In this document: positions 28,495-35,658 of the stretch, piece after piece
How the letters are laid out: each line of letters starts with the position of its first letter
How positions within the stretch are numbered: position 1 is the stretch's first letter
Source of the DNA: Corynebacterium glaucum
Lineage (GTDB): Bacteria; Actinomycetota; Actinomycetes; Mycobacteriales; Mycobacteriaceae
Length of the DNA: 64,000 bases
Assembly (NCBI RefSeq): GCF_002287505.1
Contig: NZ_CP019688.1
Location: 1,724,674-1,788,673, forward strand
Direction: 5' to 3'
Translations under genes and position numbers: made by a program
Notes under the pieces: model-generated
What the model was told of the DNA's origin: nothing
What the model saw: the letters and a program-made list of their open reading frames with translations, nothing else
Database searches by the model: none

Positions 28495-28839
28495 TTAGTT
28501 GAACGAGTCGCCGCAGGCGCAAGCGCTGCCGGCATTCGGGTTGTCGATGGTGAAACCCTGCTGCTCAATGGTGTCGGCGAAATCGATCGTGGCACCGGTG
28601 AGGTACGGCACGCTCATCTTGTCAACCACGAGGCGCACGCCGCCGACCTCGTCGGCCTTGTCGCCGTCCAGATCGCGGTCATCGAAGTACAGCTGGTAGC
28701 GCAGACCCGCGCAGCCACCCGGCTGGACGGCGATGCGCAGCGAGAGATCGTTGCGACCCTCCTGGTCCAGCAGAGCCTTTGCCTTAGCAGCGGCAGCGTC
28801 GGTCAGGTTCACACCGGTGGTGGAAGTAGGTGCAGTCAT
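28495..28839 (-). CDS. erpA: A-type iron-sulfur cluster insertion protein (HesB/IscA/ErpA)
   Basis: A 114-residue A-type carrier that holds and delivers Fe-S clusters. The three conserved cysteines are in GGCAGLRY and SACACGDSFN (CxC near the C-terminus). N-terminal LTDAAAAKAKALLDQEG is typical. The same gene lies downstream of ltsA in C. glutamicum. AGGAGA precedes the ATG. It may serve the LipA and Rieske Fe-S proteins encoded in this window; that link is inference. Confidence 0.9.
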   Translation of the reverse strand: MTAPTSTTGVNLTDAAAAKAKALLDQEGRNDLSLRIAVQPGGCAGLRYQLYFDDRDLDGDKADEVGGVRLVVDKMSVPYLTGATIDFADTIEQQGFTIDNPNAGSACACGDSFN

Positions 28840-28968
28840 TAGGTTCTCCTTACTTACGTCCTGGAGTCATGCCCCAGCGTACTTGAACTACGCGATACAA
28901 CAAGCCCCACCCCGCCCGTATTCCAGGCCCGTATTCCAGCCACATGCCGAAGGTGCAAAAGGGCCTTG

Positions 28969-28974
28969 TAGCCT
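28969..28974 (+). promoter_or_regulatory. -10 element of the DUF3043 gene, leaderless
   Basis: TAGCCT lies 7 nt before the GTG start of the DUF3043 gene; no convincing ribosome-binding site. Confidence 0.5.
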
Positions 28975-28981
28975 AGAGGAC

Positions 28982-29674
28982 GTGAAACTTCCCTGGCAGA
29001 AATCCGAGCAGACCACCGGTGGTTCGACCAAGGTCGAGCTGCCCGAGCCCCCTGCCGAGGAGCCGAAGAAGCTCCCGAAGGGCTACACCCCGCCCAAGGG
29101 CAAGCCCACGCCGAAGCGCGTCGACCAGGAGATCAAGCGCGGCGTGGTGCGCGACCCAAACGCTATGACTCCGGCGCAGCGGGACCAGCACAACAAAGAG
29201 CTGAAAAAGTCCATGTCCAAAGAGGAATGGAAGGCGTATAAGAAGGAGCAGCGCGAGGCTAACCGCGCCCAGACCCGCCAGATCCAAGCCAAGATGGACG
29301 CCGGCGATGAGCGCTACCTGATGGACCGCGACAAGGGCGAGGTGCGCCGCTACGTGCGCGACTGGGTGGATTCGCAGCGCTTCTTCAACAACTACGTCAT
29401 GCCGATGGCGCTTGTGCTGCTGGTGATCTTGCTTCTGGGCACGTGGCTGCCGCGCGTGTCCCAGGTTCTTTCGCTGGTCACCATGGCATTCATGCTCACA
29501 ATTTTCATCGAGGGCTTCATCATCGGCAGCCGCGTGAACCGCGCGGTGAAGGCGAAGTTCCCGGACACCGCGGATACGGGCTTCGGGCTGGGCATGTACG
29601 CGTTCTCGCGCGCGTCCCAGCCGCGCAATTGGCGCTCTCCGAAGCCGCGCGTTGCCATCGGCGCTGAGGTGTAA
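28982..29674 (+). CDS. DUF3043 family membrane protein
   Basis: About 230 residues: a Pro/Lys-rich soluble N-terminal half (KLPKGYTPPKGKPTPKR; RDQHNKELKKSMSKEEWKAY), the conserved segment DKGEVRRYVRDWVDSQRF, and two membrane spans (VMPMALVLLVILLLGTWLP; VLSLVTMAFMLTIFIEGFII). This matches actinobacterial DUF3043, function unknown. The start is the GTG at 28982 (VKLPWQKS), 7 nt after a TAGCCT -10 hexamer; the longer open frame upstream lies in the divergent promoter region. Followed by cobT after 5 nt. Confidence 0.87.
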   Translation: MKLPWQKSEQTTGGSTKVELPEPPAEEPKKLPKGYTPPKGKPTPKRVDQEIKRGVVRDPNAMTPAQRDQHNKELKKSMSKEEWKAYKKEQREANRAQTRQIQAKMDAGDERYLMDRDKGEVRRYVRDWVDSQRFFNNYVMPMALVLLVILLLGTWLPRVSQVLSLVTMAFMLTIFIEGFIIGSRVNRAVKAKFPDTADTGFGLGMYAFSRASQPRNWRSPKPRVAIGAEV

Positions 29675-29679
29675 GTGCC

Positions 29680-30687
29680 GTGGCCGTCCAGTTCCCGCCG
29701 GTTGATTCGCCTGAGGAGTCGCGCCGCCTTGCCGTGATCCAGGCGCTCGATGCCGAGGTCGCGGGCCGCGCGCTCGGCCGCATGGGCGCTATCGGCGCGT
29801 GGGTGGCAAGTGTCCAGGGTGAGGCGCTCCCCCACCCGTTCACTCGGGCGCGGGCGGTCGTGGTCGCTGGTTCGCACGGCGTTGCCGCGCGCGGAGTCTC
29901 CGCCTGGACCGCCGACGCAACGCATCGCCAGGCTGAGGAGATCGCGGCCGGTGGCGGGCCCGTACATGCTGCCGCTCGGCTGTCTGGGGCAAGCATCAGG
30001 CTTGTCGACGGCTTCTTGGCCACGCCCACCGGTTCCATCGACGTCGAACCTGCGATGACTCTAGAAGCCTGCGCCTCGGCCCTCCAGCTCGGCGCGCAAA
30101 TCGCTGACCAGGAGATCGACGCCGGCACCGATCTGATCGTGCCCGGGGACCTCGGGGTAGGCAACACAACCGTCGCCGCGGCACTTTACGGCACCCTCAC
30201 CCGCACGGAACCGGTGCTCGCCGTGGGACGCGGTTCCGGCGTCAACGACCACGTGTGGAAGGTCAAGACCGCCGCCGTGCGCGACGCGATGTTCCGCGTG
30301 CGCGGTCACCGCGACGACGTCGAGTGCGTGCTGGCAGAGATCAGCGGCCCAGACTTCGCCTGTCTCGTCGGGCTCATCGCCCAGTCCGCAGTGCGACGCA
30401 CGCCGGTGCTTGTCGACGGCGCGTACGTCACCGTCGCAGCCTACGTCGCTGAGCGTCTCGCTCCCGGCACCAAGCGCTGGCTCATCGCCGGCCAACTTTC
30501 CCCCGAGCCCTGCCACTTGGCGTTGGTGCAGGCGCTCGAGCTGACCCCGGTGTTAGCGCTCGACATGACAACGGGGCAAGGCGCAGGCGCGCTTGCCGCG
30601 CTGCCCACCATCAATCTCGCCGCGGAGCTCGTGGCGGACCAGCTCGAACCAGAGCCAGAGCCAGAGCCGCAGCCAGACCTGAGCTAA
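29680..30687 (+). CDS. cobT: Nicotinate-nucleotide-dimethylbenzimidazole phosphoribosyltransferase CobT
   Basis: A 335-residue CobT-family protein; CobT activates the lower ligand of cobalamin by making alpha-ribazole phosphate. Family motifs: [66 protein letters not shown]. Near the C-terminus, where the family typically has RLGEGxGA with the catalytic Glu, this protein reads [15 protein letters not shown], that is Gln. cobU and cobS, which accompany cobT at this locus in C. glutamicum, are absent. It overlaps the ilvE stop tail-to-tail by 4 nt. A C-terminal EPEPEPEP run is low complexity. Confidence 0.87.
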   Translation: MAVQFPPVDSPEESRRLAVIQALDAEVAGRALGRMGAIGAWVASVQGEALPHPFTRARAVVVAGSHGVAARGVSAWTADATHRQAEEIAAGGGPVHAAARLSGASIRLVDGFLATPTGSIDVEPAMTLEACASALQLGAQIADQEIDAGTDLIVPGDLGVGNTTVAAALYGTLTRTEPVLAVGRGSGVNDHVWKVKTAAVRDAMFRVRGHRDDVECVLAEISGPDFACLVGLIAQSAVRRTPVLVDGAYVTVAAYVAERLAPGTKRWLIAGQLSPEPCHLALVQALELTPVLALDMTTGQGAGALAALPTINLAAELVADQLEPEPEPEPQPDLS

Positions 30688-31784
30688 ACCAGTCGGTAGT
30701 TCCAGCCGTGGATGTCTTCCACGGTGCCGTTCTGGATCCCGCGCAGGTGCTCGCGCAGCTGCATGGTGATCGGGCCGGCCTCGTTGTTGTTCACCTCGAA
30801 CTCGCCGCGTGCACTCAGAACGCGACCAACCGGCGTGATCACTGCGGCGGTGCCGCAGGCGAGTGTCTCGGTGATCGATCCGGTCTCGGCGCCGTCACGC
30901 CATTCGTCGACAGTGATGCGACGCTCCTCCGTCTTGTACCCCAAGTCTTCCGCGACCTGCAGCAGCGATTTGCGGGTGATGCCTGCGAGCAGCGACCCGC
31001 TCAGTGCCGGCGTGACCAGCGTGGCGTCGGCGCCCGAGCCCTCGACGAACATGAGGTTCATGCCGCCCATCTCCTCGATGTACTTGCGCTCAATCGCGTC
31101 GAGCCACACCACCTGGTCGCAGCCCTTCTCCTCGGCTTCCGCCTGCGCGAGCAGGGACGCGGCGTAGTTGCCCGCGAACTTCGCGTCGCCGGTGCCGCCC
31201 GGCGCCGCACGCACGTACTCCTCAGAGACCCACACGCTCACCGGCTTGATGCCACCCTTGAAGTAGGCACCCGCCGGCGACGCGATGACGTAGTAGGTGT
31301 AGCTCGACGCCGGCTTGACCCCCAGCGTCTCCTCCGTACCGATCATGAACGGACGCAGGTACAGCGCCGCTTCGCCGCCGGCCTTCGGCACCCAGTCCTG
31401 GTCGATCTCCACCAGCTGGCGCAGCGACTCGAGGAACAGTTCCTCCGGCAGCTCCGGCATGGCGATGCGGTGCGCAGAGTGCTGCATGCGCTCGGCGTTC
31501 TGCTGGGGCCGGAACGTGGTGATCGTCCCGTCCTCGTGACGGTAAGCCTTCAGCCCCTCGAAGATCGACTGCCCGTAGTGCAGCACGTTCGTGGCCGGGC
31601 TGAGCTCGATCGGGCCGTACGGGCGCACCTGCATGTTGTGCCAGCCCTCATCCTTGGTCCACTCGATGGAGACCATGTGGTCAGTGAACTTCTGACCAAA
31701 CGCGGGGTTCTCCAGGATGGCACCGCGCTGCGAGTCGCTCGCGCGGTTCGGGTTCTCGGTAACGGTGAAGTCTGCGGATGTCAT
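30684..31784 (-). CDS. ilvE: Branched-chain amino acid aminotransferase
   Basis: About 366 residues, fold class IV PLP aminotransferase that makes valine, leucine and isoleucine from their 2-oxo acids. The PLP Lys is in [19 protein letters not shown]; other signatures are [28 protein letters not shown] and [15 protein letters not shown]. The open frame continues over 100 codons upstream but those lie inside the divergent pepA gene. Starts at 31790 and 31784 are both ATG; GGGTGA is better spaced for 31784. Divergent from pepA, 40 nt between start codons. Confidence 0.95.
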   Translation of the reverse strand: MTSADFTVTENPNRASDSQRGAILENPAFGQKFTDHMVSIEWTKDEGWHNMQVRPYGPIELSPATNVLHYGQSIFEGLKAYRHEDGTITTFRPQQNAERMQHSAHRIAMPELPEELFLESLRQLVEIDQDWVPKAGGEAALYLRPFMIGTEETLGVKPASSYTYYVIASPAGAYFKGGIKPVSVWVSEEYVRAAPGGTGDAKFAGNYAASLLAQAEAEEKGCDQVVWLDAIERKYIEEMGGMNLMFVEGSGADATLVTPALSGSLLAGITRKSLLQVAEDLGYKTEERRITVDEWRDGAETGSITETLACGTAAVITPVGRVLSARGEFEVNNNEAGPITMQLREHLRGIQNGTVEDIHGWNYRLV

Positions 31785-31811
31785 GGTCATCACCCTACTC
31801 TCCGCGCCAGG

Positions 31812-31817
31812 TAGCCT
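31812..31817 (+). promoter_or_regulatory. -10 element of pepA, leaderless
   Basis: TAGCCT, 7 nt before the pepA ATG. Confidence 0.5.
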
Positions 31818-31824
31818 TTTATCC

Positions 31825-33306
31825 ATGCAGCAGTTGAATAATTTCCGTATCCGCGGCACCACGGTGTCGCTCAGCCAAGCCGAGTCCGCCCCGGAGGGCG
31901 CCGCGCGAATCGTGCCGGTTGCCAAGGGGGAAGACGGGCTGGAGCTTCCCGTCACCAGCTTTGCAGTTGGGGGTTTGCTCGACTCGCTCGTGGCGGTCGG
32001 AGCCAAGGGAGTCTCGGGCGAGACGGCGCGTGTGCTTATCGACGGCCAGTTGTACGTCTCAGTCGGACTCGGCAGCGCCGATGAAATTGATGACGAAGCG
32101 GTCCGCCGCGCCTTCGGCGCAGCCGCGCGTTCCCTTTCCGGCGTGGAGGAAGCCGCGGTGTCCTGCGAGTTCGGCACCAGGCCCGTTGTCGAAGGTCTCC
32201 TGCTTGGAGGGTATTCCTACCAGGGCCTGAAGTCTTCCGACTCGCCTTCCACCCCTGCGGCTGTGACCGTTGTCGGCGCAGATCCCGAGGAGTTCGAGCA
32301 CGCGGTCGCTGTCGCCGAGTCGGTGAACTTCGCCCGCGATCTGGTCAACACCCCGGCGGACTTCCTCTACCCCGTCGCCTACGCCGGCATTATCGAGGAT
32401 TTGGCGCAGGAGTGGAAAAACGACATCAGCCTGAACGTCAAGGTGATTGAGGGCGATGACCTGTAGAAGCAGGGCTTCGGGGGCATCGTTGCCGTCGGCG
32501 GAGGTTCCGAACACGCCCCGCAGCTCGTCCACGTGTCTTACGACGGCGGCGGTAACAAGCGCGTCGCGTTGGTGGGCAAGGGCATCACCTTCGATACCGG
32601 CGGCATTTCGCTAAAACCCGGCGCGAAGATGGAGGACATGATCTCCGACATGGCCGGCTCCGCAGCGCAACTGGCTGCCGTGGTTGCCGCAGCGAAGCTG
32701 AAGCTTCCGGTGCGCATCGACGCCTGGCTGCCACTTGCGGAGAACATGCCCTCCGGCTCCGCGACCCGCCCCGGCGACGTAATCACGCACTACGACGGCA
32801 CCACCAGCGAAATCTTGAACACCGACGCCGAAGGGCGTCTCGTGCTTGCCGACGCCATCGCCCGCGCCTGCGAGGACACCGGCGACGGAACCCCCGACTA
32901 CCTCATTGAGGCGGCGACGCTGACCGGCGCACAGTTGGTAGCGCTGGGTAACCGCACCGCCGGCGTGATGGGCTCCGACGAGTTCCGCGACACGGTAGCC
33001 GAGATTGGCCGCGAGGTCGGCGAACCTGCGTGGGCCATGCCGTTATTGGAGGAGCACGAGGAGGAGATCAAATCCCCCGTCGCCGACATCCGCAACGTGC
33101 ATAACGCCCGCACCGGTGGCATGAGCTTCGCCGGGCTCTACCTCTCCCGTTTCGTGCCGGAGGACGTCGAATGGGTGCACCTCGACGTGGCTGGTCCGGC
33201 CTGGAATGGCGGCTCCGCCTATGGCTACACACCCAAGCGCGCCACCGGTGCCCCGGCGCGCACGATCATCGAGACGCTGACCCGCATCGCCGACGGCCAG
33301 CTCTAG
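31825..33306 (+). pseudogene. pepA: Leucyl aminopeptidase (M17) interrupted by one in-frame stop
   Basis: The whole gene would encode about 493 residues of an M17 dizinc aminopeptidase. The N-terminal domain reads to EGDDL, then TAG at 32464-32466, then continues in the same frame as [14 protein letters not shown] and the full catalytic domain: [18 protein letters not shown] (Lys, Asp), the Arg in NTDAEGRL with the metal-binding Asp/Glu, and DVAGPAWN. One G-to-T change (GAG to TAG) explains it. Either a real nonsense mutation or a sequencing error. The C-terminal piece alone could start at an internal ATG but has no ribosome-binding site. Confidence 0.9.
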
Positions 33307-33389
33307 ACCCCTGGGCGTCCGGCCCCCCGCACCGCACTACCGGGACTGCGGCTTTCCTGTGAACCACTGTGGCTATTTAGTCGTGTTTG

Positions 33390-34430
33390 TTAGATAGCTG
33401 TAGCCAGAGCGCGTTGCTCGGCCAGGGTTGTGTAGCCCTTACCTGGATGTCTTGTGAGTCGTTGGTAGACGAACCAGTCCAGGTGGGTTTCAAGATAGTT
33501 CATGAATTCCTCGGTGCCCATCTTTTGGGAGTTGATGCCGGCGGCGTAGAGCTCTCTTTTGAGCAGGCCGAAGAATCCTTCCACTCTGGCGTTATCGCCG
33601 CTTTTGCCGAGTCGCGACAGCGATGGGATCGCAACCCATGCGTTGTCGCAGGGTTTGCCCGGGTCACAGTTGCCGCATGCTGCCTGGTCGTGGGTGGGGT
33701 CGGTGAGCATACTTACCCATTCCGGATGTCGGTAGGCCCACCCACGATCAGAATGAATGATCGGTTTGGTCCCAGGCTTGATGGTTGTCAACGCGGCTTC
33801 CAGCATGGTGTTCGTCAGCGCGGCGGTCGGGCTGGTGCTCATGGTGTAGACGAGGGGCAGATTGTCATGGAAGTCGATCAACGGACTGAAATACACCTTG
33901 CCGTCTCGGCATGCGAACTCGGTGACGTCGGTACCGAATTTCTCGTTCGGCCTATCGGCGTAGAAGTCGTGAACCAAATCGGGCTCAAGTGCTTCGCGAC
34001 GTCTGCACGCTTCGCGCGAGTAGCCCTGTGAGACAACGACATCCGCGGCAGCTGCTTCTTCCAGGTCCCCGATGAGCAGCTTGTTCGCCGGCCGGTGGGC
34101 GTTTTCTCCTTTGTACGAGCGGTGCCTCATGGTCCGCTTGGACTTCGGGGTGAGGTTTTCTGCGTACATGATGGCGCGTACTGTTTTCTCACCTATCGTC
34201 CACCCGTTTTGCCTGCACACCGCCAAGATCCTGCGATAGCCGTAGATTCCGCTGTTTGCTTTCGACACCGCGATGATCGCCGATGTGGCAGTTGCCCGCT
34301 GCGACATCGGGTATTTCAGTCGTCGACACGCATGCTTGTAGGTGCTCAGGTTCAACCCGAAGTGCTCGCAGCTGGCTTTTACTTGGTATCCGTGCGCCCG
34401 GAGTCGCTGGACAGCTTGAGCGACGACCAT
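33390..34430 (-). CDS. IS3-like transposase OrfB (DDE integrase domain)
   Basis: A 346-residue transposase: an HTH-like N-terminus (SGIYGYRRILAVCRQNGW), then the DDE catalytic core with Asp in FGTDVTEFACRDGKVYFSP, Asp in IIHSDRGWAYRHPEW and Glu in NARVEGFFGLLKREL. Between the second and third residues lies an unusually long insertion with a zinc-ribbon-like CGNCDPGKPC. It is probably made mainly as an OrfAB fusion: the slippery heptamer G-GGA-AAA (minus strand, 34463-34457) lies in OrfA just upstream, and the -1 frame is open from there into OrfB. Confidence 0.9.
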   Translation of the reverse strand: MVVAQAVQRLRAHGYQVKASCEHFGLNLSTYKHACRRLKYPMSQRATATSAIIAVSKANSGIYGYRRILAVCRQNGWTIGEKTVRAIMYAENLTPKSKRTMRHRSYKGENAHRPANKLLIGDLEEAAAADVVVSQGYSREACRRREALEPDLVHDFYADRPNEKFGTDVTEFACRDGKVYFSPLIDFHDNLPLVYTMSTSPTAALTNTMLEAALTTIKPGTKPIIHSDRGWAYRHPEWVSMLTDPTHDQAACGNCDPGKPCDNAWVAIPSLSRLGKSGDNARVEGFFGLLKRELYAAGINSQKMGTEEFMNYLETHLDWFVYQRLTRHPGKGYTTLAEQRALATAI

Positions 34431-35047
34431 GCTGTCGAGCGTCTCCGGGCCGGGGCTTTTCCCTCGGACTCCATCACAGCCTCGAACAAGGCCTTGTCCG
34501 CAAGCCGTAGAAACCGCTCGTGGCGCAACATCGCCTTAAGCTCTTCAGGATCATCCGGCAACGCAGCATCATCGAGCTGAGTCACATGCTGCTCACTCGC
34601 AATTTTGGCAGCCCTAGCAGAAGTCGGCTTGGGGGTTTGTGGCGATGCGCTCTTGCGCGGGCGGCGTCTATGTTGCTCCACACGCCACAGTGTCGCCTGC
34701 TCCAGCTGCTCAGGGTTCATCCCACGCCGCGTCTCTTCGTCGGGAGCGAAATTTCGAACCCAGATCGACAACGCGGTCGAAGATACCCCACACTGCCGAC
34801 TTATCTCCCGCAGCGACCCCGGCGAAGTCAGTGCCGCCCGCACCGCTGCGGCAACCTCGCTCGGACTGCGCCAATGATGATCCACCTCAACACCGTGCTC
34901 AGCATTAACTGCCCACCGCCAAATCGACGCCGCCGAAGGCACAGGATCGATGCCTTCATCACTCAAACGGGTGCGTACCTGCCGAGGTTCTAACCCCTTG
35001 CGATAAAGCTCGACGGCACGCTCGCGAACCGCCAACGGGTAATTCAT
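34379..35047 (-). CDS. IS3-like transposase OrfA (helix-turn-helix)
   Basis: About 222 residues, the DNA-binding part of the transposase. N-terminal MNYPLAVRERAVELYRKGLE and SLREISRQCGVSSTALSIW look like two HTH units; a Ser/Lys-rich linker follows, then LKAMLRHERFLRLADKALFE, which resembles the leucine-zipper-like C-terminus of IS3 OrfA. Longer than the usual 90-120 residues of OrfA. The ATG at 35047 is preferred over the longer frame. A -1 frameshift site (GGGAAAAG) near the end joins it to OrfB. Confidence 0.82.
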   Translation of the reverse strand: MNYPLAVRERAVELYRKGLEPRQVRTRLSDEGIDPVPSAASIWRWAVNAEHGVEVDHHWRSPSEVAAAVRAALTSPGSLREISRQCGVSSTALSIWVRNFAPDEETRRGMNPEQLEQATLWRVEQHRRRPRKSASPQTPKPTSARAAKIASEQHVTQLDDAALPDDPEELKAMLRHERFLRLADKALFEAVMESEGKAPARRRSTAWSSLKLSSDSGRTDTK

Positions 35048-35153
35048 CTGGAACTCCTCACCGATAACCGGGGGTTCACAGGAAAGCTTCACTCCCTTTT
35101 AGGCCCGCTTTGTAAAAGATTGCCCACGTCTTACAGAGTGAGACAGAGCGGTC

Positions 35154-35558
35154 TTAGCTGTAGGGGTTCTCGCCGCGCTCGAACTTCGCACGGCGTTCGC
35201 GTTGCTCGGCCCGCTTGCGCAGAATGCGCTCCTGCTCGATTTTCTTGCGCATGCGGTCCGGATATCCCGTCTCCTCGACGTCGTAAAGCGAAATGCTCAA
35301 CAACTTCGCCACGGCATCGATGCCTTTGGGGCCTCCGATGCGGCGCCGGGTGTAGTTGCCTTGCTCATCGACGAGCACGACGCTCATCTCGTTGACCATC
35401 GTTTCGGGCTCGACGTACCCCTCGACAAACGCACGACCCTGAACCCACTCACGCAGGTAAGCGGCATCGTCTGGGCGGATCGTTTCCCCCGGTGCGCGAG
35501 GCGGCGTGAATTGTGAATTCTTTCTGCCTTTGCCGAAGAGATTGAACACGGCAGACAT
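35154..35558 (-). CDS. Conserved corynebacterial protein next to aceF
   Basis: 134 residues, soluble: a basic start (MSAVFNLFGKGRKNSQFTPP), then RPDDAAYLREWVQGRAFVEGYVEPETMVNEMSVV (given here in two overlapping parts: RPDDAAYLREWVQG and FVEGYVEPETMVNEMSVV), a segment DEQGNYTRRRIGGPKGIDA, and a highly charged C-terminal helix (KKIEQERILRKRAEQRERRA). Orthologs occupy the same place, divergent from the E2 gene, in C. glutamicum, but I know no function. The open frame runs far into aceF on the opposite strand; only this part is real. Start ATG at 35558 without a clear ribosome-binding site. Confidence 0.72.
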   Translation of the reverse strand: MSAVFNLFGKGRKNSQFTPPRAPGETIRPDDAAYLREWVQGRAFVEGYVEPETMVNEMSVVLVDEQGNYTRRRIGGPKGIDAVAKLLSISLYDVEETGYPDRMRKKIEQERILRKRAEQRERRAKFERGENPYS

Positions 35559-35658
35559 CTTACGGGAGGGTCGAAAAGCGACGGCGGACGCAACTGAATC
35601 CGGGTACGCTTTGACAACGTATAACCTTCCACAATTTTTATGAGGAGACTTTGGAGAA

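Larger units (their letters stand above)
33351..35087 (-). mobile_element. IS3-like insertion sequence, about 1.74 kb
   Basis: Bounded by perfect 15-bp inverted repeats: GCTTTCCTGTGAACC at 33351-33365 and GGTTCACAGGAAAGC at 35073-35087. It encodes OrfA and OrfB in overlapping frames, as in the IS3 family. No clear target-site duplication is visible, so the outer ends may be a few bases off. It lies between the broken pepA and the gene at 35154, just after the pepA stop, and interrupts no recognisable gene. Both open reading frames are intact, so it may still be active. Confidence 0.9.

Noticed and set aside
31785..32177. N-terminal extension of ilvE by more than 100 codons
   Set aside because: The extension lies inside the divergent pepA gene and is unlike any aminotransferase N-terminus; ATG at 31784/31790 fits the family.
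32533..33306. C-terminal half of pepA as an independent gene
   Set aside because: No ribosome-binding site before the internal ATG and clear continuity with the N-terminal half in the same frame.
33340..35100. Target-site duplication of the IS element
   Set aside because: Bases flanking the 15-bp inverted repeats (GACTGCG on the left, TTCACTC on the right) do not match as a direct repeat.
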